Source: Culex pipiens pallens (lineage: Eukaryota; Arthropoda; Insecta; Diptera; Culicidae). From it: 64,000 nucleotides of DNA. The notes under the pieces are model-generated. The model worked only from the letters and a program-made list of their open reading frames with translations. It was not told the DNA's origin and ran no database searches. How positions within the stretch are numbered: position 1 is the stretch's first letter; each line of letters begins with the position of its first letter. The stretch covers positions 74,956,511 through 75,020,510 of the forward strand of contig NC_068937.1 in NCBI RefSeq assembly GCF_016801865.2, written 5' to 3'. This document shows, piece after piece, positions 1-10,806 of the stretch. A program made the position numbers and the translations under genes.

Positions 1-416
1 TATTTGTGTTAATCCTTCTATCATTCCATAAACTGAGTAAGGGCTCGAACATCACTTGTTAGAAGAAAAGGGTGAAGGTTGAAAACAATAGACAGTAAAG
101 AAGAATATACTTTATAAAGAATCAATAGTAAGAGAATCATAATTGTATGTTTAAAAATAAAAAGTATAAGCTAGAAATAGAAATAGGCAATAGTTAATAA
201 ATAGAGATAACAAACAAGCTTAAGTTATTGTTATGATGGGCAAGATAAAAAATTATTCAAATAAATAAATAAAGAAGTGAATCGACCAAGAATAGACAAA
301 TGATAAATAGACTTGGTTTTACTAGTACATTGGGGGAAGGTTTATTTTAAAGAAAACACACAGTTTGTTAAAGCAGAATTATAAAAAAAAAAAACAAAAA
401 AAAAACCGATTTAATA
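1..416. other. AT-rich intergenic DNA, nothing recognised
   Basis: This stretch is AT-rich and has no coding-like frame. An A-rich run near 380-405 abuts the SINE that follows and may be flanking poly-A of that or another insertion. Confidence 0.6.
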
Positions 417-740
417 TCACCAGAGGTGAAATAGAGCCTTTCTTACAAAATGATAATGATAATGATACCATCCAGTGAGAATTTTACCTAAAGCTTCGAA
501 TCTAAACCTCAAATGCCATTTTTTTAATTTCAGAAGTACATTATTTGTCGCAAAAAAAGCAGAGCACCCAAAACCTCTTTTACGCAAATGGACCGAAGTT
601 TTACTTCCCCATCCGATAGAAGGCGTAGTCAGGCAAATCTCGTCTCGAAAAATGCCACCGGGTCCGTCTGGGATTGAACCCAGGCCATACTGGGGTTTAT
701 AGGCTACCACGCTAACCACTAAACCACCGGACCCGACTAG
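417..740 (-). mobile_element. tRNA-derived SINE, minus strand
   Basis: Read on the minus strand the element starts near 738 with a tRNA-like head: an A-box-like stretch (TTTAGTGGTTAGCGTGG) and a B-box-like stretch (GGGTTCAATCCC). It continues with a body shared with the SINE at 3705 (GAGACGAGATTTG, then a conserved block ending in GGGAAGTAAA). These are the internal RNA polymerase III promoter boxes expected of tRNA-derived SINEs. Short open frames on both strands here are by-products of the SINE, not genes. I could not find a convincing TSD, so the 3' boundary is approximate. Confidence 0.7.
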
Positions 741-2385
741 TCGCAAGATATTTAAATTTAATTAAGAAAAACATATTGGATTGACATTATTAGAAAAAAA
801 ATAAAGGGTACTCAGTCTATAATGTTAGTCTATGATTAACTTAAAAAAACATGTATCGCTATTGCACTTTGTCGATCAATTATGAGAAGCCAGAAAGAAC
901 ACTTTCACGCGCAGCGTAAAACGCGCAAGCGTAAAAGCGTTGGCGTTGAAGCTTTGAATTAACGACTTGTCGAGCTTTCGAGCGAGAACGAGCCGGGACT
1001 TCGAATTTGATGTTCAGTGTATGATTTTGTATAAATCCAAAAATTTAATAGGAAAAAATAGGGTAAAAATAAGACGAAAAACACTAAAATCGCTATATCT
1101 CTGGAAATACATTTTGGAAAAGCTTCAAATTTTGGGCCCATATTTTCGAATGGCTTTTTGTTTGAAACTGAATTCTTTAAATTTGATAGTGTTATCTGTA
1201 AAATAGTCCAAAAAATACCTCTAAAAATGGCTTTGACCACATTTACTGGTCGAAAATTGTGAATCGAAAAATTAAATGTTCGTCTCCGACCCCACGGCTA
1301 CAGATCTGACTTATAAAAATTTGTGGGTTTTACGAGCGGTTTTCCAGTGATGGAAGACACAAATTTTTAAGAGCGGATACAGACATCGCTCATGTATTTC
1401 AGAAAAAGAGCTCTAAAAAATCAGACTTTGAGTTCCGGGTTTCGGGCCAAAATTCAATCGAAAGAGCGCATCTAAACCTTCAATTTAGTAATAGGATTTT
1501 TTCCTGGGACGAATCCTCGCCGTGCACGATTTTTTTAAGATTTCTGAAAAAAGCGTTTTTCCAAATGCAAACCTTAAACCTTTCTTTTGTAAGAAAGGCA
1601 AAAGGGTGACAAGCATTGAGAGATACAAGAATCAAGAATTTCATAAAATCAAAACCAAATGGTAAACAAAAGAATTAGTGAAGAAGTACGAATCAATAGA
1701 GTAAAATAAAAACAGGGGATAGATGGTAGCTGAAAATGGAAAGGACAGAAACCCCGTTCTGCGACGTTCAGGTACATCCACAGCAGTTGACTCAACATAC
1801 TGCGAATCAAAACAATACCGTCTACAATCACAAATAACTTCCCTTTCCCACATTGACGCGCCCCTTTCTTCTAGCCGTCTCGACTCTGACCCTCGCTGGT
1901 CAAAGGTTTACGATCCGTTTCCACATGCCACCAGCTAGGTCATCATGAAAACCGAGCCAACGTGGAGGTAAGAAAATAGGACACTTGCAAGGAATCAGAG
2001 CTATACTGTCAAGAATGATCTAACAGGACTACGGACGTAGTCAGTGACGCTCCTTTCCGGATGTTCCTCGCCTGAGCGTCAACTGAAGAGATATCATCAG
2101 TATCATTCGCTCACGGCCTGCAATTTGGCGGAGCTTTTTATACTATCAAAATATGCAAGAATCTCAAATTTTAGCAAAATTGGACACCCCCGTCTTTTTA
2201 GCATCACTCCAAAGTTTCACGATTTTTTTTAAACTTTAGTTTTTAAATTGCCATATTTTTAAAATAAAAAATTAAAGAGCATAATTCGATTGTTATATTT
2301 AAAAGAAATTTGACGCTGAATTGAATGGCTTCTTCAGAATTTCTATAGGAATCGAACATTGCTGCATTTTGAGCAATTCCAGAGT
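741..2385. other. Non-coding, mostly unrecognised
   Basis: No coding-like frame was found. A palindromic block near 1580 (CTTTCTTTTGTAAGAAAGGC) resembles motifs near 445 and 55785 and probably belongs to a dispersed repeat. The stretch about 2090-2220 resembles the reverse complement of about 5040-5160 (shared AATTTGGCGGAGCT and following blocks), so both are copies of one diverged repeat. Confidence 0.5.
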
Positions 2386-2452
2386 TTTTTTTTTGAAAAG
2401 GTCCTATAAGCTATTGTCTTTCATATGTTGAAAGGACCTAATAAAAAAAAGT
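2386..2452. repeat. Dispersed hairpin repeat, copy 1
   Basis: A short imperfect inverted repeat centred on CTTTCATATG with GGTCCTATAAGC on one side and AAAGGACC on the other, set in T/A runs. The same sequence occurs inverted at about 6024-6085 and in diverged form at about 34445-34500. It has no coding content and is probably a very short mobile or hairpin repeat. Confidence 0.55.
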
Positions 2453-2499
2453 CGAGAGTAATTTTGAGTTTTGACCCAGAAGGAGGGTAACCGTATAAA

Positions 2500-2848
2500 T
2501 TAGAGCAACACATGTCTCATGGTGAGAAATATTGGAAAGTGATAAACATTGAATAAAGAAGATAATTAGCGAAAAAAATGTGCACTGTATTCCGCCGGGT
2601 TGCGTCGGAGACATGGAACAAATGTCATACGATTACCCAGTAGAAACAGATCACGTTCTAAGAGGTCGCCTCTCAGCACGGTGGTTTGGTTCCGTTGGCA
2701 GATCGGTGATGCGTTCTCACGGTATGAGATAGAACGGGGTTCAATTCCCCGGCGGAATACAGTGCACAATTTTTTCGCAAATTATCTTCTTTATTCAATG
2801 TTTATCACTTTCCAATGTTTCTCACCATAAGACATGTGTTGCTCTAAA
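2500..2848. mobile_element. Foldback element with ~100-bp terminal inverted repeats
   Basis: About 100 bp at 2500-2600 reappear inverted at 2748-2848 with only a few mismatches (GAGCAACACATGTCT at the left, AGACATGTGTTGCTC at the right; CGGCGGAATACAGTGCAC at the inner edge). The ~150-bp core contains a B-box-like GGGGTTCAATTCCCC, which suggests a tRNA-related core, although no full cloverleaf is evident. The whole unit could fold into a long hairpin. No protein is encoded. Confidence 0.75.
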
Positions 2849-2849
2849 A

Positions 2850-3692
2850 GTCGAGAATTGAGAAAATGCTGGGATGGATGTAGATAGATTCTGCTACTGC
2901 TAGTTTATAAATTCGATATCCCAAGAGATTTTAACTTGCCCAACAATTAAAAAGCTGATTTCCATGTAAAATCGTCTAAGAAACACGATGATTTTGTTTT
3001 ATTTGAAATTAAACTGCATATGTATTGAGAAAAATGCATCTAAAGTATTCAATTGCGAAAAGTGCACCAATGTTATATTCCAATAGAAAATCTGAACACG
3101 CCATCAAATTCAGTGTTTCATTTAAAAACTGCAGTCGAGTTTTGCTCTATATCTGGGTGCTGAATAGTGGTTCGCAAAACGGCCTCAATTTTGAACTGTC
3201 AAAGTGGAACCAATTTACTGTTCGCCAAAAGTAGAGAGTATTGTTATCGATCAATAAAAATTGTTTTTTTTTTTTTGCAAGAATGAAAAATGTGTGGCTT
3301 TTGAGAACCTGGAGTTGAAGTCAAGAAATCTTAAGAAAGTTGAAGGCGAGATCGTCATTTTTTATGGTTATGAATGGAAGTTGTTTATGGAGTCGATGCG
3401 GTTATATCCATCCAGAAGCTGTCTTTATTGTTTGATTCCGTTTGAAAACCTGGTTTTGTGAAAATCTTCTCTATTTGTTGGATCAACTTTGCTAGAATTA
3501 ACGATGTTTTTTCGCTGGACCAGGAAGAGCTGCAGGATTCCAAAATCAGCCAGGGAGTTTATCTGCGACATCGCAAAATGACACTCTGGCCGCAGTTTTC
3601 GTCACCCGTAAAAAAGAAAAATCTCTTCTAACCGATCGAAACGCGACAATTTTCTAGCAAAAATGTCAAAAACTAGACAAAATAAAACACAT
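2850..3692. other. Non-coding, nothing recognised
   Basis: AT-rich DNA with only short frames that lack recognisable similarity. It lies between the foldback and the SINE with TSD. Confidence 0.55.
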
Positions 3693-4105
3693 ACTACTGA
3701 TTATCGGGTAGGGGTAAGCGTGGTTGCCTTTCACCCAGTCGGCCTGGGTTTGATCCCAGAAGGTCCCGGTGGCAAATTTTGAGACGAGATTTGTCTGATC
3801 ACGCCTTCCGTCGGACAGGGAAGTAAATGTTGGCCCCGGTCTAACCTAGAGGTTAGGTCGTTAGCTCAGTCCAGGTGTAGGAGTCGTCTCCCTGGGTCCT
3901 ACCTCGGTGGAGTCGCTGGTAGGCAGTTGGACTCACAATCGTCAGTTCGAACCCCGGGGTGGATGGAAGCTTAGGTGTAAAAAGAGGTTTGCAATTGCCT
4001 CAACAATCAAGCCATCGGACACCTAGTTTTGAGTAGGAATCTCATAATCGAGAACGCCAAGGCAATGCTGTAGAGCAAATAATTTGATTTTTGACTACTG
4101 ATTAT
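3693..4105 (+). mobile_element. SINE with tandem tRNA-like modules and 12-bp TSD
   Basis: The element (3705-4093) is flanked by a perfect 12-bp direct repeat ACTACTGATTAT at 3693-3704 and 4094-4105, so both ends are defined. The head is tRNA-like (GGGTAGGGGTAAGCGTGG, then GGGTTTGATCCC) and matches the minus-strand SINE at 417-740. A second tRNA-like module lies within about 3850-3965 (GTTAGCTCAGT, later CAGTTCGAACCCCGG). The tail is short and AT-rich rather than pure poly-A. It encodes no protein and depends on a LINE machinery in trans. Confidence 0.85.
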
Positions 4106-5060
4106 AAAACAGCTCATTTACCAGTAAGAAAAAAGCCATGCTTGCGCTTGAACAGTCTCCTACTTTGTAGATGTAAACAAAGTGGGATCATTCTAAAATC
4201 ACGTTACACATTCTCTCTATTCATCACCCAGCTCTATATATTCCAAGATATGGCAATTTGAAACTAAGGTTTTTTGAAAAAAATAAAAATCGTAAAACGT
4301 TGGGACGGTTGTGGTTTGGTTGAGCGTTTTAGCAGAATGCATTACTATGAATACAAAGAGACGAGTTGTTCCTTTTAATTCCGCTATATATTTTTAATAA
4401 GGCTTTCTAGTCAGAAATTTACCAATACATTCAAAGTATGTTTACATTACAGCTGGACGTTTGTTTGCATCAGGATTCTTATCTCTTTCTAGCAAAAGTT
4501 TTTTGTCAGGCGACTTCTAGCTGGTTTTTTTGACTGACTGCCCGAAATGTCAGCCAACATACTTCGCAGGGCTGTGACAGCTACAGCTCGATCATTGTTT
4601 GCATCAGGACACTGTGACGAGGAGTTCGTCATTTTTGAGTTAAATTATATTTTTTTCACTGGGCCTAGAAAGCCTTATATCTTGACAGATACGTATTTCG
4701 TCTACTACAGACTTCATCCAAGGCTGTATATCAAAGGTACTCGCGATCTTACTTTGCATTAGTGTGAGTGCATGGCTCCGTGCCACTAAAACCAAAACAA
4801 TAACAAACGAACAATGGACCGTGCCAGGAAAACCAAAACATAAACAATGTCAGTGTCAGTGGAGTGAGAGAGTCAGAGATAACGATTTTGACAACCGCAC
4901 TACTACACACTCAATCGCGAGTACCTTAGGTAGAAAGCCATGGACTTCATCAGTGTTCTGTTCTCGACTAGTCGAAATACGTATCTGTCAAGATATTAAA
5001 AATATATAGCGGAATTAAAAGGAACACTTCGTCTCTTTGTATTCATAGTTGGGACGGTGC
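4106..5060. repeat. Inverted-repeat region with recurrent motif
   Basis: The block at about 4346-4400 (ACAAAGAGACGA, TTCCTTTTAATTCCGC) recurs inverted at about 4990-5050. Between them ATATCTTGACAGATACG occurs on the plus strand near 4677 and inverted near 4985. The arrangement suggests a rearranged or composite mobile element, but I cannot name a family. The open frames at 4547-4762 and 4764-5009 show no recognisable domain. Confidence 0.45.
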
Positions 5061-5461
5061 CAGAAAAGTGGGGATGGTCCGATTTTGATGAAATTCGGTA
5101 TTTTTGCATGTTTAGATTGTATAAACAGCTCCGCCAAATTTCGATTTCGAGTGGTGTGCCGCATCACGTGAAGCGACCCATAAGCAGTTGTTTGGGCAGC
5201 TTTTACTCTACAAATTGTTCTCTGCAATGTGAATGATTCTAAAATGTTTTGTTGTAATATGACTGAGCATTGAAACAAATTAATTGTTGGTTGGTATGTT
5301 ACTGTATTATAATGTTCATGACAAATTATACAAAGAAAAAAACTCCGACAGTTTAGATGTTTGGGTTATTTAAAAAAAAATCTGAAGACAACAAGTGAAT
5401 TTGTATGGTACGCTTTTGTTGACTTATACGCACATCCTATCACACACATACACCCCTAACG

Positions 5462-5760
5462 CCCTATAGAGTTTTTTACGTGCGCATGTATTGCGTGTAC
5501 GTACACGAAAAAAGTGAGGTTAAATTTTGTCCGGCCAGCAAAATCAAATGGTGCGCTAGTGTGCGTACGCGAAACGTCATAAATAGTAATAGTAATAGTA
5601 ATTTTATTTGGCAACGATATCCTGTTAGTTAGCTCTATAGAGTTATCTACGTGCGCATGTATTGCGTGTACGTACACAAAAAAGTGAGGTTAAATTTTGT
5701 ACCAGCCAGCAAAACAAATGGTGTGCTAGTGTGTGTGAGAGCGGGCTTAGAAAGCTCTAT
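5462..5760. repeat. Direct repeat of ~115 bp
   Basis: A block beginning CTATAGAGTT and containing ACGTGCGCATGTATTGCG is present at about 5462-5577 and again at about 5633-5748, with few differences, separated by about 55 bp that include (AGTAAT)n. It is probably a local duplication of about 171 bp or part of a small element. Confidence 0.65.
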
Positions 5761-7051
5761 GGATGAAAACACCCCCCATTGAAAAATCCTGGATACGGGC
5801 CTGATCAGGATTCTTACAAAACCGGTTAATTTCGCAGTTCCTGCTAGAACCGGTTATTGCATTTGAGCTAGAATTCTTTGAGAATTCTTACAAAGATCTG
5901 GTAGGATGATGGCAGTGTTCTAGTAAGAATATTTTCGCTCTGTTAGAATTCTGCAAGAATCCTGTGAGAACGCCGTGACTGGGAGTCAGCAGCATTATTT
6001 TCAGAAATACGCAATTCTAGAGTTTTTTTATTAGGTCCTATAAACATATGAAAGACAATAGTTTATTGGTCCTTTTTTTTAAAAAAAAAAAACTCTGGAA
6101 TTGTATTCATGAACCAAACCGTACTCTTAGATATTCACCACTTTTTAGAATAACTGCATAAACGACAAATTATTTAAAAAATTCGCCACTATGATGCGCT
6201 TTTATAATGAAAATTCATATACATTTCGACATGTCTAAACCGGAACTACGAAAAAGTCTGTACAATAGAAATAATATCTAGTATGTAAGAGAATTGTTAG
6301 TAGTCTACATAATCTTGACGAATAATTTTCATTACCTTTTTGAAATTTCGAAGGTACTTCTGCCGTTTGGTTTCTTCGACCGGACAAAACAACCTGATTA
6401 TCTCCATTCCTATGATCCAACGGTGAACGTGTACTCCGGCAAATGTAACTCAAATGATAGTTTGAAGTTATAGTTTAACTGGTTCATGGGAACATCTAGT
6501 AATCATTAAACTGCTAACTGTTGCCATGCGTCTATCACTATTGATAACACAACTTTGCTTCCATTACATACTCCCAGACTAATTTTCGGGGGGCTGCGGG
6601 CGATAAACGGGCATCGCCAGTACCAGTTAAGACGGTGCATGCAATCCCAGTTACTGTTTATATGGAATTCCAATAAGAATGTTACAGAAAAATCAGGCTT
6701 CGGGTCCAAACTGTTAAAAAAATAGTTTTGTTTGCATACACAGCAAAAAAAGTGGTAAAACAACTGCGTGTAAAATTGCTTTGTGTAACCATTTTTATGT
6801 AATATTACACATTTTTTACAGAACGCCACTTTGCATTTTTGCCTAACATCCCTTACACCCAAATTGTGTAATATTAACAATATTTTTATTGAATATCGCA
6901 TTCGCGTCATGTCTACTGTTGAGTTGTCAAAAGTTACTCTCATCCGCAATCAAATCAAAACAAAGTGCTAAGATTTGTCGAATTAAAGAGCCTGGCGGCA
7001 AAATTTAGATTGTTTTGTGGCTAAATGCAGCCGCTCAGGGTGCTAAGAAAG
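5761..7051. other. Non-coding with hairpin repeat copy and MITE-like stretch
   Basis: The stretch contains the second copy of the hairpin repeat (about 6024-6085). At about 6738-6900 there is a MITE-like segment with repeated TGTAATATTACAC-type palindromes. The 147-codon minus-strand frame at 6506-6949 runs through this repeat and looks non-coding. Confidence 0.5.
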
Positions 7052-7139
7052 TGTAAGACTTAGTCATTCCCTTGTGGAACACCGATCAGTGAGGTACTCC
7101 TGAATATTAGCTCCTGAAAAGTGCTTAAAAAGTGCAAAA

Positions 7140-8363
7140 ATGCCTCACGGCAAGAAAAAGAGGCGGTCCTCACCAGCAGGATCGGCAGATTTGAAGAAGC
7201 TAAAGAATGCCGAAGCGCTACCTGCAAAGCCAGGCAGTTTGAGCAAGGACGCTCAAAAATTGTCTGGAAACCAGTTCGCTACCCTCCCTGTGGACGTGAG
7301 CGAGAAGGAAAAATTTGAACGACGGGAAAAGTTGCCACCCATTTTTGTGAAAACATCGTCATCGGATTCGGTGCGAAAGTGGCTGACCGGGTTTATCAAA
7401 TCTGGTGCTTTACGAGCTTCCATTCGCTTGTGTGCTGATGGACTCAAAATTCTGCTACCTACCAGAAAGGATTACAACTACGTTCGGGATTTCCTGAACA
7501 ACACAAAGATTGAATACTACAGCCATGACGATCCAGGTAAACGCCCCATGAAACAGGTCCTCCGAGGTCTGTACGACATGGATGTGAGTGTGCTGAAAGA
7601 AGAGCTCAATACTCTGAAGTTGAACGTAATCGAAGTCTTCAAGATGACGAGACACAACAAGGACATCAAGTATCGTGATCAGCTGTACCTGGTTCATCTC
7701 GAGAAAGGATCGACAACGCCGTCTGAGCTGAAGGCAGTTCGGGCAATTTTCAACATCATCGTGACTTGGGAACGTTATCGTCCAGTGCACCGTGATGTGA
7801 CGCAATGTTCGAACTGCTTGCAGTTTGTACATGATGGAAGGAACTGTTTCATCAAGAGTCGTTGTGCAACCTGCGGAGGTGAGCACAAAACTCAAGCTTG
7901 CGAAACAATCAACGAGAACATCGAAGCCAAATGCTTCAATTGCGGCGGCAACCATTCGACCAAGAATCGAAGCTGCCCAAAACGTGCTGAGTTTGTGAAA
8001 ATTCGGCAGCAAGCGACGACGAGGCACCAACCAAATCGTCGCAAAACACCACCAACTTTCACGGACGTGGATTTTCCTGCTTTGGCGTCACCTGGAGCGG
8101 GATCTGTTCGAGTGGCTCCAAATCTGCAGCCATTGCCGTTGAATCAGCGGCAAAAAGTTGCAGAGAATACAACACCTCCTGGCTTCAGTCAGCAACCGAG
8201 GAAAAACCAACCAACATCAACGGGTGAAGGCAGTAGTGACCTGTTTTCACCACAGGAATTTTTGAACATTTTCATCGAGATGACAACAACACTGCGTGGT
8301 TGCAAAACTCGTCAGGAACAAGTAAGAACTCTTGGAGCATTCATCTTAAAATACAGTTCGTAG
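7140..8363 (+). CDS. Jockey-type ORF1 (gag-like) protein, three CCHC knuckles
   Basis: This 407-residue protein is the ORF1 nucleic-acid-binding protein of a Jockey-type LINE. The N-terminus is Lys/Arg-rich (about residues 2-40). The middle (about 60-215) fits the fold preceding the zinc knuckles in Jockey gags. Three knuckles follow: a C-x2-C-x4-H-x4-C beginning CSNC, a C-x2-C-x3-H-x4-C beginning CATC, and a CFNC knuckle with a longer last spacer. In knuckle 1 the usual glycines are replaced (FVHDG versus FGHGG in copy 2). ORF1 proteins coat the element RNA and act as chaperones. The start is the first ATG after the short leader, in the sequence GCAAAAATGCC. The frame is undamaged. No ORF2 follows. 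Confidence 0.88.
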   Translation: MPHGKKKRRSSPAGSADLKKLKNAEALPAKPGSLSKDAQKLSGNQFATLPVDVSEKEKFERREKLPPIFVKTSSSDSVRKWLTGFIKSGALRASIRLCADGLKILLPTRKDYNYVRDFLNNTKIEYYSHDDPGKRPMKQVLRGLYDMDVSVLKEELNTLKLNVIEVFKMTRHNKDIKYRDQLYLVHLEKGSTTPSELKAVRAIFNIIVTWERYRPVHRDVTQCSNCLQFVHDGRNCFIKSRCATCGGEHKTQACETINENIEAKCFNCGGNHSTKNRSCPKRAEFVKIRQQATTRHQPNRRKTPPTFTDVDFPALASPGAGSVRVAPNLQPLPLNQRQKVAENTTPPGFSQQPRKNQPTSTGEGSSDLFSPQEFLNIFIEMTTTLRGCKTRQEQVRTLGAFILKYSS

Positions 8364-8627
8364 TTTACTCGTTCTAGTGATTTTGAATATTTCAATGAAT
8401 TTTTTTTTTTAGTTTTAAGTTAGGATTAGTTGTTAAAGTGATTTTTTTTCTTTTTACCCAAATGTATTCGATTCAATGCAATAATGTAAAACAATTTGAA
8501 GTAAATAAAATAAATGTGATCAGTTCATAATAAAACGAAAAATACAACAAAGATGAAGAGCATTAGGCCATACCACTTAGCATGTAAAACAAATGTAATT
8601 ATTATAAGAATATTCAATAAAGACATA

Positions 8628-9018
8628 TGTTGGAACCCTAACGTCTCTAGTGTTCCACGGTGTAATTCTAAGTAAACAAAGCACCCCTCGCCAAAGCAAT
8701 GTGGTTAATAACTCATTGTCACTCCACACAAAACAAACACAACGTAGGGCAGTATTGTTATTTGTTACGAATTCAATCTGTGATAATTAACCTGTAAGCA
8801 AAAGTGAAAATAAACGATCTCTTCTAATCCAACCTCCGAGAAGGCAAGTTGCCTCTCTCGGAGCACCTGAAACCCTTGAGTTTTACTTACCTGGAAGTCT
8901 GGTCCGCCACTACTTACCGTCCGCTGGAGTTGTCCGCTGCTGCATCGATGGGATCCTGGAACCTGAAAAGAAATGGTGGGTCGTCCGCAGTTTTCTGAGT
9001 CGGCCCCCTGGCCGAACA
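8628..9018. mobile_element. Solo LTR (391 bp) nested in ORF1-only element
   Basis: The insert starts TGTTGGAACC, ends GGCCGAACA and is flanked by a perfect 5-bp TSD ACATA (8623-8627, 9019-9023). Removing it restores GACATA-TTTAATTTC, which is exactly the uninterrupted 3' end of copy 2 at about 19371-19385. TG...CA ends with short inverted termini and a 5-bp TSD identify a solo LTR. A 5-bp TSD and TGTTGGAACC-like ends fit Copia or BEL/Pao elements; the superfamily is an inference. It arose by LTR-LTR recombination after insertion. Confidence 0.88.
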
Positions 9019-9057
9019 ACATATTTAATTTCAAAAAAATAAAATGTAAGACTTAGT

Positions 9058-9640
9058 GTAAGGCGAAGAAAGTTCTGATGGAGTTGAAGCTGACCGAAAG
9101 CTGCTACTGTATCGAACTTGGTACATAACTCAGAGTTTCACCGGAACCGGAACATTTCCGAAAATAATACGAAGTTAACGTAGGCGTCATACTTAGTTTG
9201 ACTTCAGTAACAATTTCTTTTCTTTTCAGCATCAAGCAAACAGGTAATCCAAGCCCCTTAAACAGTTGATTACGATCGAGGAAGTTCACTGGCGGTGGCG
9301 GAAGTCACCCGGGTTAGTTTGTGCAACACGACATTCGACGCTCGAATTCAATTTTGTTGAAGCGATGTCAGCAGATAATGGCTTCACTCAACGAGAGAAA
9401 CACAAAGAAAATTAATTCAATTCCAAATCCAACAGCATTTCCGACAACAAAGGCATCCAGTTTTGATATCAGCGTTGAAGAGGGACAGAGCAGGGAATAG
9501 GTCATTTCACCCTCGAGGAACGAAAAGTCAGCAAATATGTGGATGAAAACGTACTAGCGGGAGAAAAACATCTGTACATGTAAGTGTTTTCCTATAATTT
9601 ATCAAACAGCTCTTAAAATACTCATTATTACTTGCAGATC
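9058..9640. other. Unassigned gene-like relic with one apparent intron
   Basis: No frame is clearly recognisable. An intron-like interval with donor GTAAGTG near 9580 and acceptor TTGCAG near 9638 leads directly into the tubulin-like sequence. Retained introns suggest that the tubulin relic is a duplicated genomic fragment rather than a processed copy. Confidence 0.4.
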
Positions 9641-10256
9641 ATCCGCCAAGAACCAACCTGGCAGACAATCCAACAGTTGGCAGTCGCGTGTCTAGTTCGT
9701 CGATCTGGAACAGCCCGTGGTGGACGAAGTCTGCATCGGAACGCACCACCAGCTGTCACAGACGGAGCAGCTGATCACTAGCAAGGAAGATGCCGCAGAC
9801 AACTACGACCGTGGCCACTACACCATCGGCAAGGAGATCGTCGACGTTGTGCTGGACCACATCTGCTGGCTAACCAACCAATGCACCAGCAAGGCTCCAT
9901 GATCTTCCACCCGTTCCTCGGTGGCACCGAATCTGGAATCACCCCGCTGATCGTATGTTTGTCGAGTACGGCTAGAGGTTCAAGCTGGAGTTTGCAGTTC
10001 ACCCGGCCCGCAAGTCTCGACTGTTGTTGTAAACGTTGATCTGACCGATCCCCGAACACCTCCTTCATCATCATCATGTCCTTGAACACTGTCTCATCCC
10101 GCTTCGATGGTGCCCTACAAGTCGATTTGATCGGGTTCCAGATCAACTTTGGGCCGTGCCCGAGAATCTACCGAGAATGTCACCAACGAGCATCTCTCCG
10201 TCGTTGAGAACACCCACGCTTGCTTTAAGCCGGACAACCAAATGATTAAATGCGAC
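9641..10256 (+). pseudogene. Alpha-tubulin pseudogene fragment
   Basis: The frame at 9717-9902 reads VVDE-V-GT, EQLITSKEDAADNY, RGHYTIGKEIVD and NQCTS, which is the alpha-tubulin N-terminal half around residues 75-130. In other frames downstream there are FHPFLGGTESG (relic of the GGGTGSG tubulin signature), LEF, VDL-FQ, CPRIY, NEHLSV and CFKPDNQM--CD, which follow the alpha-tubulin order. Frame changes, stops and an internal deletion separate them. The glycine signature is damaged, so no GTP-binding tubulin could be made. The C-terminal domain is absent. Confidence 0.85.
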
Positions 10257-10806
10257 AGTTCATCGACTGATACCCCAGCGGATCTGCATGACGGATGCCG
10301 TGCGGGTGGCTCCGGCCACATGTAAGTTGACTTGTAGAAAGGATTGACATTTTGCTAATGCTTGATTTTTCGCTACAGGTTCTTCTGCTGAGTGGCCATT
10401 CTGGTGGTAACATTCTGATCGAGAGCATATCACCAATCGAAGCAAATCATTTGGTGAGCGTGTCGAGTACAACACGGCGGAGACAAGCACGGTACGGGAA
10501 ATAAGTTCCGGCCAACGTTAGAACTACACGCGGAAATTCTCAGTTTAGCTACGATTTGGCTATGAACCGTACTACAAAGGCCACCATCTGAAGCGAGAAT
10601 ATCGATCGATTAGTTGCACCAGCTGCAGAAACTGAACGCCGCGCGCGGCCCGATTGAGTTGACCACGATCTGCACATCGGGCCTGTTCCAGATTCGGCCG
10701 TACTAGCTGCACTGCGGCGTCTAACTGACGGTAAGCTTAACAGCACACGCTGGAAATGGTCATTGCGACCATCAAGCGCAACGGTGGTGTGATAAGAGCG
10801 CAAGTA
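10257..10806 (+). pseudogene. Unidentified gene relic with intron
   Basis: GC-richer sequence with codon-like texture follows the tubulin relic. A donor-like CACATGTAAGT near 10318 and an acceptor-like GCTACAG near 10377 bound a ~60-bp interval typical of insect introns. All frames contain stops. I do not recognise the protein. It ends where a MITE begins at about 10803. Confidence 0.35.

Larger units (their letters stand above)
7052..9057 (+). mobile_element. Complete ORF1-only non-LTR retroposon, copy 1
   Basis: The insertion is bounded by a perfect 13-bp TSD, TGTAAGACTTAGT, at 7052-7064 and 9045-9057. In between lie a 75-bp leader, one intact ORF (7140-8363), a ~260-bp 3' UTR with AATAAA-type sequence, and an A-rich tail. 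The 3' UTR is interrupted by a solo LTR (8628-9018). Without the LTR and its extra TSD the element is about 1.58 kb, the same length as copy 2. No endonuclease or reverse transcriptase ORF lies between the TSDs, so this is a complete non-autonomous element comparable in logic to mammalian HAL1, not a 5'-truncated LINE. Confidence 0.85.

Noticed and set aside
6506..6949. A 147-codon minus-strand frame as a gene
   Set aside because: It crosses a palindromic MITE-like segment, has no recognisable domain and no codon bias.
7455..8030. The 191-codon antisense frame (also 19980-20555) as a second gene in the retroposon
   Set aside because: It is the antisense shadow of the ORF1 coding region; conservation in both copies follows from ORF1 conservation.
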